Positions 20,472 through 30,400 of a DNA stretch of 64,000 nucleotides are shown here, in pieces (positions within the stretch are counted from its first letter, which is position 1; every line of letters begins with the position of its first letter). Source of the DNA: Anomaloglossus baeobatrachus (lineage: Eukaryota; Chordata; Amphibia; Anura; Aromobatidae); contig NC_134361.1 of the NCBI RefSeq assembly GCF_048569485.1, forward strand, positions 169,435,258-169,499,257, written 5' to 3'. Below the pieces are notes generated by a model, which ran no database searches, had not been told where the DNA came from, and saw only the letters and a program-made list of their open reading frames with translations. A program made the translations under genes and the position numbers.

Positions 20472-23198
20472 ATGTCAACCATGGATTATGATGTGGTGGG
20501 CATTACGGAAACCTGGCTGGATGAAAGCCATGACTGGGTGACAAACATACAGGGTTATCGTACATTTAGGAAGGACAGGAAAGGCCAAAAAGGTGGTGGG
20601 GTGTGTATATTTATTAAATCTAACCTAAAACCTGTGTTGTATGATGACATTGAGGGGAACAGCAACAATGTAGAGTCAGTATGGGTAAATGTACATGGGG
20701 AGGGGAATAATGGAAAAATGCTAATTGGAGTTTGCTATAAGCCTCCTAACATACCTGAACAAATAGAGGGTGAAATGCTGGAACAAATTGAAAAGGCAGC
20801 TAATAATAATAATCGGGTTCTTATTATGGGGGATTTCAACTATCCAGACATACAGTGGGACATAGAATCTTCTGGTTCTGCTAAAAGCTGTAAGTTCTTA
20901 TCTACCATTCAAGACCATTTCCTCTCTCAGATGGTAGATGAACCGACCAGGGGAGATAATTTGCTAGATCTGGTCCTGTCAAATAGACCGGATACAATTT
21001 CAGATCTACAGGTCCGGGAGTACTTGGGCACCAGCGATCATAATATGGTAAGCTTCAACATAATATTCAATAGAACATTTCAAAGGGGGAATGCTAAAAC
21101 CTGGAATTTTAGGAAAGCTGATTTCAACAAATTAAGGGAAGAGCTTAAATGTGTAGATTGGGACAAAGTCATAATAACTGGGGATACCGAACATAAATGG
21201 GGTAAGTTTAAGGATATACTACTAGAGTCCTGTAAAAAACGTATACCCTCTGGTAATAAAATGTCCAGGAATAAAAAGAAACCACTATGGATAAATAAGA
21301 CTGTACAAAGTATAATAAAACAAAAACAAAGGGCATTTAAAATCTTAAAGGCTGAGAATACAGAAATAGCATTTCAGAAGTATAAAGATATCAATAGGAA
21401 ATGTAAAAAAGAAATCAAACAAGCAAAATTAGCTACTGAAACAAAAATCGCCAATGACATTAAAATAAATCCCAAAATCTTTTATAAATACATTAATGCC
21501 AAAAGGAAAACAAAGGATAGTATCGGCCCCTTAAAATATAATAACAAGTTAGTTATAGAGGACAAACAAAAGACTGAGATATTAAATAGGCATTTGTCAT
21601 CTGTATTCACCAAGGAACTGACTGTACCAGGGATCATTCAACAAGTGAAAAATCAAAGTCCACCACCCGATATAATTAATTTAACACAAGATGAAGTACG
21701 CCTACGTCTGAGTAAATTAAACATTGACAAATCCCCAGGGCCAGATGGCATTCATCCACGAATATTGAGGGAATTGAGCTCTGTAATCGACAGACCGCTG
21801 TATCTCATCTTTTTAGACTCACTTGTAACAGGGTTGGTGCCTCAGGATTGGAGGATTGCTGATGTGGTACCGATATTTAAGAAAGGTAAGAGGGTAGATC
21901 CAGGCAACTACCATCCAGTAAGCCTGACATCAGTAGTATGCAAAGTTTTTGAGGGCATTTTAAGGGATGACATGCAAAAATATATTGCAGAAAATAATAT
22001 GATAACTGACAAACAGCATGGATTCATGAAAGATAAGTCGTGTCTAACCAACCTGTTGGGGTTCTATGAGGGGGTAAGTTCAAACCTGGATATTGGTAAT
22101 GCAGCTGATGTGATTTATTTGGACTTTGCAAAGGCATTTGATACTGTACCAAATAATAGCCTTATACTAAAGCTCCAGAAGCAAGGACTAGGGGACACAA
22201 TATGCAACTGGGTAAGGAATTGGCTAAAAGATAGGAAACAAAGAGTAGTCATAAATGATACATTCTCTAAATGGGCTATAGTCAGCAGTGGGGTGCCGCA
22301 GGGATCTGTGCTTGGACCAATTCTTTTTAATCTCTTTATTAATGACCTTGTGGATGGGATTGATAGTACAGTGTCAGACTTTGCCGATGACACCAAACTA
22401 TGTAGGATTTTAAAAACTGACCTGGATAGTACAATATTACAAAAAGATCTGGATAAGATGTCAGAATGGGCAGATACTTGGCAAATGAGATTTAATGTTG
22501 ATAAATGTAAAGTAATGCACCTAGGACGGAGTAATCCTATAGCTGCGTATACATTAAATGGAAGTAAACTTGGGACTACAGAACAGGAGAAGGACTTGGG
22601 TATTCTCATTACAAATAAGCTGAGCAGCAGCACTCAATGTCAAGCAGCAGCTGCTAAAGCAAACAAGATTTTAGGGTGTATAAAAAGAGAGATTAGATCC
22701 CGTGATCCCAACGTATTGTTACCCCTCTATAAATCACTTGTAAGGCCACATCTGGAATACGGGATCCAGTTTTGGGCTCCACATTTTAAAAAGGACATTC
22801 AGAAGTTAGAGTCAGTTCAAAGGCGGGCAACTAGACTATTACAAGGAATGGAAGGCCTCCCATATGATGACAGGTTGAAAAAGTTAGATATGTTTAGCTT
22901 AGAAAAAAGACATCTCAGAGGAGATCTCATTTATATGTATAAATACATGTGTGGTCAATATAAAGGACTGGCACATGACTTATTTCTTCCAAAGACAGTA
23001 CTAAGGACCAGGGGGCACTCACTGCGAGTGGAAGAAAAGCGATTCCAACAGCTAAATAGGAAAGCGTTATTTCCAGTTAGAGCAGTCAGACTGTGGAATG
23101 CCCGACCACAAGAGGTAGTAATGGCAGATACTATAACAGCTTTTAAAAAAGGGCTGGATGATTTCCTCACTACACAAAACATTGTTGGTTATAAATGA
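20472..23198 (+). CDS. CR1-like LINE ORF2: endonuclease and reverse transcriptase
   Basis: Open for 908 codons from an ATG at 20,472 to TGA at 23,196-23,198. The apurinic-type endonuclease comes first: YDVVGITETWLDE, GGGVCIFIK, LIMGDFNYPDIQW, NLLDLVLSNRPD and GTSDHNMVSF (about residues 5-205). A linker follows, then the reverse transcriptase: SPGPDGIHPRILREL, VVPIFKKGKRVDPGNY, YLDFAKAFDTVP (first catalytic D), SSGVPQGSVLGPILFNLFIN, and SDFADDTKL (FADD box, about 22,375-22,400). A C-terminal tail has LVRPHLEYGIQFWAPHFKKD. The true N-terminus (IKCLLANARSLANKMNELET, before 20,011) is separated by the MITE, and the two sides are one base out of frame, so this copy is not functional. NYHPVSL replaces the usual NYRPVSL. 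Confidence 0.9.
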   Translation: MSTMDYDVVGITETWLDESHDWVTNIQGYRTFRKDRKGQKGGGVCIFIKSNLKPVLYDDIEGNSNNVESVWVNVHGEGNNGKMLIGVCYKPPNIPEQIEGEMLEQIEKAANNNNRVLIMGDFNYPDIQWDIESSGSAKSCKFLSTIQDHFLSQMVDEPTRGDNLLDLVLSNRPDTISDLQVREYLGTSDHNMVSFNIIFNRTFQRGNAKTWNFRKADFNKLREELKCVDWDKVIITGDTEHKWGKFKDILLESCKKRIPSGNKMSRNKKKPLWINKTVQSIIKQKQRAFKILKAENTEIAFQKYKDINRKCKKEIKQAKLATETKIANDIKINPKIFYKYINAKRKTKDSIGPLKYNNKLVIEDKQKTEILNRHLSSVFTKELTVPGIIQQVKNQSPPPDIINLTQDEVRLRLSKLNIDKSPGPDGIHPRILRELSSVIDRPLYLIFLDSLVTGLVPQDWRIADVVPIFKKGKRVDPGNYHPVSLTSVVCKVFEGILRDDMQKYIAENNMITDKQHGFMKDKSCLTNLLGFYEGVSSNLDIGNAADVIYLDFAKAFDTVPNNSLILKLQKQGLGDTICNWVRNWLKDRKQRVVINDTFSKWAIVSSGVPQGSVLGPILFNLFINDLVDGIDSTVSDFADDTKLCRILKTDLDSTILQKDLDKMSEWADTWQMRFNVDKCKVMHLGRSNPIAAYTLNGSKLGTTEQEKDLGILITNKLSSSTQCQAAAAKANKILGCIKREIRSRDPNVLLPLYKSLVRPHLEYGIQFWAPHFKKDIQKLESVQRRATRLLQGMEGLPYDDRLKKLDMFSLEKRHLRGDLIYMYKYMCGQYKGLAHDLFLPKTVLRTRGHSLRVEEKRFQQLNRKALFPVRAVRLWNARPQEVVMADTITAFKKGLDDFLTTQNIVGYK

Positions 23199-23289
23199 CT
23201 TAGTGACTAAATGTAGAACTGGTGGAGGAAGGTTGAACTAGATGGACCTAGGTCTTTTTTCAACCTATGTAACTATGTAACTATGTTTT

Positions 23290-23738
23290 TAGAAATTATT
23301 TTCAGGTACATATGTGGTAGTGTTTGATTAATATGCTTTATTTTCTTTCAGCCTCAATTTTTTATACCATTTTTTTCCTACCATTCGGCACTGCTTTTCT
23401 TAAAACATGAATTTCATTGTGGGTTCATTTTGACTGCGGGGATACCTTTTGTGGATGCAAAAAAGGGTTTATTGTAAAAGAAAATGAAAAAAATACAATT
23501 ATGTTATAAGATTTTAAAATGATTAATTTTTTTGTAATGATTTTTAACATTTTTAGTCTGATTTTACTTTAAATTACATAATTTAAACAGAAACATATTG
23601 TTAGATATTTATAGGACAGTGCCATAAAAATAAGGATAACCCCCTGTTCACATTCTCGTACCCAAGGCATCCCTTAAGTGATTATTCTCAAGTTGTGTCT
23701 TGAGCAGCTCAGAGCTCTGCAGTCTCCATACTTCCTGG
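23290..23738. other. No gene seen
   Basis: AT-rich sequence with long T and A runs. Nothing recognised. Confidence 0.4.
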
Positions 23739-23742
23739 TTAA

Positions 23743-24238
23743 AGGGAACCTGTCACCAGATTTGGGGCCTATAAGCTGCAGCTACCACTAGTGGGCTCTT
23801 ATATACAGCAATCTAACATACTGTATATAAGAGCCCAGGCCGCTGTGTAGAACATAAAAAAACACTTTATAATACTCGCCTAGGAGGTCGCTCCAGTGCC
23901 GATTGGTCAAATGGGTGGCGCCGTTCTGCGGTGTCGGCGCCTCCTCTTTCCGCCATCTTGGTCTTCCTTCTTCTGAAGCCTGGGTGCATGACGCATTCTA
24001 CGGCATCCACACTCGCTGGCAATAGGGTCATGCGCAAGCGCACTACAATACTTTGATCTGCTCTGAGCAATGCAGATCAAAGTGCACCTGCGCAGGACTT
24101 CAGTGAGTATTATAAAATATTTTGTATGTTCTACACAGCGGCCTGAGGTCTTATATACAGCATGTTAGAATGCTGTATATAAGAGCCTACTGGTGGTGGC
24201 CGCAGCTTATAGGCTTCAAATCTGGTGACAAGTTCTCT
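23743..24238. mobile_element. Long-inverted-repeat MITE, TTAA target, 496 bp
   Basis: Starts AGGGAACCTGTCACCAGATT and ends with the inverted AATCTGGTGACAAGTTCTCT, with TTAA at 23,739-23,742 and 24,239-24,242. The arms (GCCTATAAGCTGC, CTCTTATATACAGCA, GTTCTACACAGCGGCC) run for well over 100 bp. The TTAA target again suggests piggyBac-type mobilisation. Confidence 0.78.
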
Positions 24239-24368
24239 TTAAGCATTAAGTCCAGCTCACCATTAGATTTGTTCCTCCTCGTAATTGAGCCCAGAATCCA
24301 GCCTGTGCCAAAACCAACACAATCCAGCAAAGAAAAGAAGATTCTGTCTCTTTAACACTTGAGGTTCC

Positions 24369-24463
24369 ATTTATTTTTCAATTTGGTGCACCATACAACA
24401 TACAGTGGCACCACTCATGTTCTCACTGTATGTTGTATGGTGCACCAAATTGGAAAATAAATC
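24369..24463. repeat. Near-perfect 39-bp hairpin
   Basis: Left arm 24,369-24,407 (TTTGGTGCACCATACAACAT within it) and its inverted copy 24,425-24,463 differ at about one position, with a 17-base loop. It could be the remains of a palindromic element. No protein coding. Confidence 0.8.
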
Positions 24464-24543
24464 ATACTTCCTGATTCCTTGGGGCGAGTGCTCCTCCTTG
24501 AGTAAAATTTCTGGTGAGCTGATTTAGTGTACCACTACTGCTA

Positions 24544-24948
24544 CGGCCGCTTTTACATTGCGTTTTTACATACATTCACTGGTCCCGTCGGGGCATCCAT
24601 CCGAACCCCCCACTCAGAAAATGAGTTTCAGACCCATACGCCGACTGGGCCATTGACTATAATGGAGCAGACGGAGTCAGCGTGTGCTCCGTCTTGCACC
24701 ATTTTTCAGGCATATACAATTTCTGCAAGCGGACACCCAAACGTAGTCTACTACGTCTGGGTGTCCGCCTGCAGAAAACATATACGCCTGAAAATGGTGC
24801 AAGACAGAGCACATGGTGACGTCATCTGCTCCATTATAGTCAATGGCACGATCAGCGCATGCGTGCGAATAATGTTTTGCGGGGGGATTTGGACGGATGC
24901 CCCGCCGGCACCAGTGAACGTAGGTAAAAACGCAATGTGAAAGTGGCC
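24544..24948. mobile_element. Fold-back MITE, 405 bp
   Basis: CGGCCGCTTTTACATTGCG at the left and CGCAATGTGAAAGTGGCC at the right, with TA outside each end. The arms extend to the middle (GGACACCCAAACGTAG / CTACGTCTGGGTGTCC near 24,745), so almost the whole element is one imperfect palindrome. A TA duplication would fit Tc1/mariner-type or related mobilisation. Confidence 0.75.
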
Positions 24949-24949
24949 T

Positions 24950-25502
24950 ACTATATTTTAACAGTCTGTTAGTGGTTGCTTTGAGTCTACATTGTTATTA
25001 CTTTATTTACATATGGGGATAACATGACATTTCAACAAGTACACAGCTCAGGAAAGTGAGAGCCATGATTAGGAGAACTGTTGTGGTAACTACCCATGCT
25101 GGGGGCATGGGGATTATGATTCTACAGGCCCTGTCTGGAGCTCAGGGGGAGAGAGTGGAGTAGCTAATTGCTGTATAGAAATCAATAGGCTGGAGAGAGC
25201 TGACTAGTATGTTAGGAGTTAACCCCTCTCCTTAAATGTAGCTACTATGCTAGGGTCTGGACAGGCATCGGTCGTCAAGCTCCATGGAAACAAGCTGTAT
25301 ACTATGTTAGTACAAAGCTTTCATTGCAGAAGAATGACAGCATATAGAAAAAGCACATCAATTGCCATCTTGATTTTTTTATGCTGTCTAACTACACCAA
25401 TTTAATAACAAGAGGCTACCCCATCAATAATACCTAAGTACTAGAGGTTTCAGTTGCTAGGTGGCAAAACCACTTTAAATGATGTATAGGGATAGGTCAT
25501 TA
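24950..25502. other. Upstream intron or 5' flank of the MID2-like exon; no gene seen
   Basis: AT-leaning single-copy sequence. No recognised exon or repeat end. Confidence 0.4.
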
Positions 25503-25675
25503 ATAACTAGTTCCTGAGAACCCCTTCTTTAATATCTAGTTCCTGACAACCCCTCTTTAATATCTAGTTCTTGACAATCCCTTCTTTACTATCTAGTTCT
25601 TGACAACCCCTTCTTTAATAACTAGTTCTTGACAACTCCTTCTTTACTATCTAGTTCCTGACAACCCCTTCAACC
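25503..25675. repeat. 30-bp minisatellite, about six copies
   Basis: Imperfect repeats of a unit reading CTAGTTCTTGACAACCCCTT followed by CTTTAATAT, starting near 25,508 and recurring every 28-31 bp. It ends about 210 bases before the splice acceptor of the MID2-like exon. Confidence 0.88.
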
Positions 25676-25937
25676 TTTAGCTCCCACCCCTTGCTTTATA
25701 GATAAGGCTTCTCCAGTGCATTTATGTACAATTTGTCATAATATTGTTTCCCTGAAGATTGTATTATTTCACTATGCGACTGTAGTAGTTTGCATACCAT
25801 CCTAGACTATATATCTAATAGAATAATCATGCATGTTATTGGAAGAAAATGTGATAGTCTAAAAACTAAAAATATCCTTTCATTTAGGTAAAAAATGACT
25901 CTCAAGATATCCTAAATCTGGAATGGTTTAGCCAAAC

Positions 25938-26597
25938 ATGGAAACACTGGAGTCAGAACTAACCTGTCCTATTTGTCTGGAACTATTTGAGGATCCACTT
26001 CTGCTTCCGTGTGCCCATAGCCTGTGTTTCAGCTGTGCCCACCGTATACTGGTTTCTGGAAATTCTTCCAGCGAAATAGTGGAACCTGTTACAGCCTTTC
26101 AATGTCCAACCTGCAGATATGTCATTGCTCTTAATCATCGTGGTTTGGAAGGGTTGAAACGGAACGTGACTTTACAAAACATTATTGACCGCTTTCACAA
26201 GGCCTCCCTGAGTGTGCCAAGTTCTCCTAGTGACGAAAACAGAGACAAAATCTACAAAAGTATCCCAATCATGGCTACGGAACGAATCCCATGCCAGTTC
26301 TGTGAGGTGGAACCACCGAGAGATGCCGTGAAGACATGTATCACTTGTGAGGTGTCTTATTGTGACCGCTGTCTACGGGCAACTCACCCTAACAAGAAGC
26401 CTTTTACCAGTCACCGCCTGGTGGCACCAGTACCAGATGCACATTTTCGTGGACTTGTTTGTCTGGAACATGAGAACGAGAAGGTTAATATGTACTGTAC
26501 TGTAGACGATCAGCTTATTTGTGCTTTGTGCAAATTAGTTGGTAGACACAGAGAACATCAGGTGGCTTCACTAAGCGATCGGTATGAAAAACTAAAG
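25938..26597 (+). CDS. MID2: MID2-like first coding exon (TRIM RING and B-boxes)
   Basis: Encodes residues 1-220 of a Midline protein, a microtubule-associated RING E3 ubiquitin ligase of the TRIM family that regulates the PP2A subunit alpha4. RING finger: C10, C13, C25, H27, C30, C33, C56, C59. B-box 1 starts at C119/C122 and continues with C134, C137, C142, C145, H150, H159. B-box 2: C175, H178, C187, C195, C198, with closing histidines H204/H207. The sequence stops at ...RYEKLK exactly before GTAAGA (26,598), where the coiled-coil exon should follow. Exon start is predicted at 25,888, after CCTTTCATTTAG, giving 50 bases of 5' untranslated sequence. [22 protein letters not shown] and [18 protein letters not shown] match remembered MID2 rather than MID1. 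Residues 41-50 and 90-115 are the most diverged. An open frame continues past the donor to 26,807, but this is intron. Confidence 0.93.
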
Positions 26598-27224
26598 GTA
26601 AGACACAACTTACATTCCATAGCATTTATACAAACTGGAGGTGGAATTAAAGTTGTAGCGGCCTTCCATAGACCCCGCTATTGCAAGGTGGTCCATGGTG
26701 CCACGCAGGTAAGAAGAACCTACCTAGATCATGCAGTGCCACTTCTTACACTACCAACCCTTTCATTCAACAGTTCCAACCCTCCTGTTGTGCTGTCCAC
26801 TTTGTAGGAAGTCACAGCAGTTACGGGTCGTGACTTTTTCAAGATTTTCTATGGGGGCTTTGATTTTCTAGTTATGCTTTCATTCTTTTGATGTATTTTT
26901 TTGTGTAGCCAGTAATTTGTTTTAGCTTTGCTTCCTCCATCACCATTAAATGTGATGTCTTATAAAGAAAACTGTCCTTACGCTCTATTAAAATATATGA
27001 ATGTCCCAGAAGGAAGTATTTTGGATGGATTGTAGAGCTTCTATTCCTTGAGTATACCCATGGAGGCCATAAACAGCCTATCCTTGAAATGAAAGGTCTG
27101 TAATAACAAATGTTTAGTGCAGCTGTAGGCAAATATGTAACCAAAAGCAGATTTCCCATGGCAATAGCAGTTAATCTCCAGGGGTTATCTAAAATGTGAT
27201 TATTTTGGTGACTCAAACTCTTTA
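26598..27224 (+). other. Splice donor and start of the following intron
   Basis: GTAAGA at 26,598 follows codon AAG directly and is close to the ideal donor. The rest is AT-rich with no recognised exon. The next MID2 exon (start of the coiled coil) is not seen anywhere to the right in this window. Confidence 0.8.
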
Positions 27225-27400
27225 AAGGGTTTGTCCAGTGAAGTTAAGGAAAGGTGATAACTAGTGATGAGCGAGCAGTGCCATCCTTGGGTGCTCAATA
27301 CTAGTTACGAGCAGCTGGCACTCAGATGGGTTTGACTTGTGTACCGAGTATAATGAAAGTCAATGGGGTACTCTAGCATTTTTTCATTGGCTCCTGTGTG
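27225..27400. mobile_element. MITE end fragments, including one with hAT-type end
   Basis: TTAAAGGGTTTGTCCAGTG at 27,222-27,240 is one end of the GTCCAGG-type repeat. At 27,266 TAGTGATGAGCGAGCAG starts a stretch with CTTGGGTGCTC and GTACCGAGTATAATG, matching the end sequence of the hAT at 3,183-12,954. The opposite ends were not found. Confidence 0.5.
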
Positions 27401-27689
27401 TGAACACAGCTTACAGGTTACAAATCATAATTACTTATTGACTTTTGCAATTGGTGTAACCAGTGGAGCCGCACAGGGGCCCGGGGGATGAGGGGGCCAC
27501 TAACACCTCCAGCTTGTGGAATTGTGCATTATGATGAGCTATTGGCCTGAAAAAGGCCCATATATTGTTCTGCACAGGAGCCTTCTTCAGTCCAGTCTGA
27601 AAAGTTGGGGGCCCCAGAACCTCCTGTCATGAGATAAGAGGGAGATGGCATCAAGCATCATTTGAATGGGTCCTATGAGAAACAAAAAC

Positions 27690-27911
27690 TTTCTTGAGCA
27701 CAATCATCTGGTAATAAAACGTAGCATTTTTATTGAAAAAGGATAAAAACTGATGCGTTTCAGGCAATTTAAGCACTTAATCATACAGTGATTAAGGGCT
27801 TACATTTCCTGAAATGCGTCAGTTTTTAATATGGATCCAGTTCCTTTGTAACCTTTTTTCAATAAAAATTCTATTTTTTTATTACCGGATAGTTGTACTG
27901 AGAGTTAATTT
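27690..27911. mobile_element. Fold-back element, about 220 bp
   Basis: Left arm (GGTAATAAAACGTAGCATTT, TTTTTATTGAAAAAGG, CTGATGCGTTTCAGG) and right arm (CCTGAAATGCGTCAG, CCTTTTTTCAATAAAAA, TATTACCGG) are inverted copies meeting near 27,785 (CTTAATCATACAGTGATTAAG). Related GATGAAG...CGAAAC blocks appear near 38,895 and 39,750. Confidence 0.7.
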
Positions 27912-28682
27912 GCGTTTTACGGTTTTCATTGGATTGCTAAATTCACCAGCATTATCGGCACCCAACGGTGACAGTCTCCTCCGCAAACTACAATTCAGTT
28001 TCGAGAGTCCTAATCTTTATTGTTGTTTGCAGATCCCCTCTTCTTTTATGATCATTGACTAAGATGTAGAAATATTTTAAAAGCTCTTTATTAATATTCT
28101 TCGAAAATACCTTGTTCCTGAATGAGGAAAGGCTGCAGTTCTGTAGGAAGCGAGTTTTGCTGTGGATTGATGGCTATGTCTGATATGTCAGGCAGCTCTT
28201 CTTGTCCTGAAATGTATCTGGATTTGCTCGTTCGCCCCACCTTCTGTAAAAATGTAGAGTCTGTTCACAGATACAGTGACAGAATGGGAATTGGATTTGT
28301 GAAAAGTGGGAAGTGCGCTGTCATTAAGTGCTGCCGGATCCCTCGATAAGGGCAGATCACTTTGTGAAGTTCACTGGTACACTTGGCAGGTGTATGGTGA
28401 TTAGAGACTTGTCAGTCTCCTGTCATTATGGAGGTGTTCACACCTTCACTTCTTTCTACTCATTATTGTAAGTACCTTTGAGCACAGTCAGCTGTAGAGG
28501 AAAGTGCAGCTCAATGGCCTTTTCCTATAATATGGACACTGCATAAAACGTCTGTTGGATGGTTCTCTATGTTTCAGCACATTGACGGATTAGTTACATA
28601 ACTACTTTGAGGCTATACAGGGGCATATATAGGAGGCAATGTGTACGTGTGTGACCACCAAGGCCCAAAACTGATGTTCCCT
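27912..28682. other. Intron; no gene seen
   Basis: Mixed-composition single-copy-like sequence, with no exon recognised. Confidence 0.4.
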
Positions 28683-28743
28683 GAGGTGACATGACTTGTT
28701 GTGTCATATCCTGGCAGGAGACAATGAGCAGCTGCTCGTCCAC
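28683..28743. repeat. Left piece of a 204-bp unit split by the retroelement
   Basis: TGACATGACTTGTTGTGTCAT and the following bases match the unit of the tandem array at 35,399-36,345 (for example 35,549-35,600), with some divergence. The remainder of the unit resumes directly after the retroelement at 35,399. Confidence 0.75.
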
Positions 28744-28963
28744 AGAAAGCCATGGAACCCATAGGGTGGAGGGGCGACATGACTAGAGGGAAGGGAAGGA
28801 GTGATGGGGTTAATGGAAACAGGAATGGTTTGTTTATAAGGCAGAATAAAAGGGATTGGTGGGTAGGAGGAGTTCCCTGGAGGAAGAGGTGGGACAGTTG
28901 AGGGGTGTAAGTAAAGGACTTTGACTTACCCCCTCTCTCTTGACTTCCGGATATGGAACGATC
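28744..28963 (+). repeat. Terminal split repeat A1 of copy A (220 bp)
   Basis: From AGAAAGCCATGGAACCC to GGATATGGAACGATC. The same 220 bases recur at 34,673-34,892 (A2) with no difference seen, and with few differences at the start of copy B (57,889 onward). GTAAGTAAAGG near its end resembles a splice donor. Confidence 0.88.
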
Positions 28964-29328
28964 TGACTGGAGAGGTTCCTATAAGGTGTCAGGACGTCAC
29001 CTTCTATTTCTCCATGGAGGAGTGGGAGTATTTAGAAGGACACAAAGATCTGTACAAGGACGTCATAATGGAGGTTCCCCAGCCCCTCACATCACCAGAC
29101 TTCCGGATATGGAACGATCCGGACGTGCGACAGGATGGCTGCTACCCGGGACCAGCGGATTCATCATGGCAGTGCACGGGCCCCTGGCAGCGCGGTCCCA
29201 CGCCTTGGCTGCTGGGGGTTAACCCGTTGGCACTTTCCCCTCGCTCCCCTGTCAGCTGCGGGCGGCGTCCCCCCTCCCTCATATCTCAGGTACTTGCCGT
29301 GTGCGGGGGGAGCGAGGAGGAGATGTGA
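28915..29328 (+). CDS. Open frame with a frog-type KRAB box inside the retroelement (copy A)
   Basis: The open stretch reads DFRIWND, then [20 protein letters not shown] and [20 protein letters not shown], then PLTSP and a second DFRIWND, continuing to a stop at 29,326-29,328. The middle block is a KRAB-A-type box (V-F-x-EEWE-L-x-x-x-LYKDVM) in the form used by frog KRAB zinc-finger genes; in those proteins it recruits co-repressors such as TRIM28. The two DFRIWND blocks are encoded by 22-bp direct repeats (28,942-28,963 and 29,098-29,119) in the same frame as the KRAB box. No ATG precedes the box in this frame, and no zinc fingers follow. It may be spliced to another exon or be untranslated. 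The same frame is open in copy B. Confidence 0.7.
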   Translation, partial: RTLTYPLSLDFRIWNDLTGEVPIRCQDVTFYFSMEEWEYLEGHKDLYKDVIMEVPQPLTSPDFRIWNDPDVRQDGCYPGPADSSWQCTGPWQRGPTPWLLGVNPLALSPRSPVSCGRRPPSLISQVLAVCGGSEEEM

Positions 29329-29339
29329 GAGCCCCTTCG

Positions 29340-30400
29340 GGGACCCTCCGCGGTAGGACGTGGGCAGGGCAGTACTCAGCTGCTGCTCCGGCCGCGGGAG
29401 GAATCTCCGTCCGGGCCGCGGCAGCCGGGAGGGGGGCGTGGCTTGTCTGCGGCCTATTTCCGGTCCGAGCCGCGGCCTGGATTGCTGGATGCGGCGGCTC
29501 CCGGACGGGGAGAGCGCCCGGCGGTGACAGAGGCCAGCTTTACCCCTCGCGGACAGTGGGGGGGGCCGCGGAGCTGCAGCCAGTGGTGGGTCCGGCACCA
29601 GGGCAGGCGGGCCTGGGGCGACGGGTGCCCAGGAGGCGTCGGTGAGTGGGGGTGACGGCAGGGGCCCTGCGGTTTCTGCTTGGTCACCCAGATCAGGTTG
29701 CAGCTCCCGGCCGCGGCGGTCTCCCCCAGGAGGGGGAGGGCCCAGCGGACAGAGGCTTTCATGGGGCCCAGGAGGGCTGGATGCGGCGGCTCCTGGCCAG
29801 GAGAGCGCCCGGCGAGGACGGAGGCCAGCGTTACCCCCCTTCCCCCGTGGGTGGAGGGGGGGTGGCCGGGGGGCTGCAGCCAGCAAGGGGTCCGGCACCA
29901 GGGCAGGCGAGCCTGGTGCGACGGATGCCCGGGAGGCGTCGGTACGTGGGGGTGACGGCGGGGACCCTGCGGTCCCCGCCTGGTCACCCAGAGCAGGCGT
30001 GCAGATCCCGGCAGCGGCGGTCTCCCCCAGGGGGGCGAGGACCCGGCGGACGGATGCCTTCTGGGCCCAGGTGGGCAGGAGGCTGGCGGCTCTGGATGGG
30101 AGTCTGCTGGCAGCGGGTCGGGCCACAGGTACCCCCTGTCCTTGCAGGCAGCAGGGGGGGGTCGGGCCAGAAGATGGGGCCCGCGGTGGCAGCCCGTGGG
30201 TCGGGACGGTTTCCGGGGTTGTCGCCGCGGGACAGAAGATGGAGCTTGGAGGATGGTGCCCACGCGGCGTACCAGGAGGACGGCCGTGGTGGTGGCAGCG
30301 CTTCGGCGGCGTCTGCATTACATGAGCCAGAGGCGGTCGGCTCCAGCGAGGAGGAGGAGGAAGCAGCGACGGAAGAATCAGACGTCTGGATGGCGTGACT
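29340..30400 (+). repeat. CpG-rich region with 298-bp tandem repeat
   Basis: GC content and CpG frequency rise sharply over the body of the element. A unit containing GCTGGATGCGGCGGCTCC, GGAGAGCGCCCGGCG, GGTCCGGCACCAGGGCAGGC and GTCTCCCCCAGG begins near 29,484 and again at 29,778. A weaker third partial unit follows near 30,065. Several overlapping frames are open, as expected of GC-rich DNA. One ends with a Glu-rich tail (SSEEEEEAATEESDVWMA) near 30,395. It occupies the place of a gag-like gene, but no family match was recognised. Confidence 0.7.

Larger units (their letters stand above)
19630..23286 (+). mobile_element. CR1-like LINE, 5'-truncated
   Basis: Holds the end of ORF1, a spacer, a nearly complete ORF2 and a 3' tail that closes in CAACCTATGTAACTATGTAA repeats at 23,255-23,286, as CR1-type LINEs do (short 3' repeat, no poly-A). 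The 5' break is near 19,630, before a full ORF1. A TTAA MITE (20,015-20,468) sits in the endonuclease coding region. Apart from that, the retained length is well preserved, implying fairly recent insertion. Confidence 0.88.

Noticed and set aside
26598-26807. Continuation of the MID2-like frame to a 289-codon protein
   Set aside because: A strong donor lies at 26,598 exactly where the family's exon ends, and the following residues match nothing in MID proteins.
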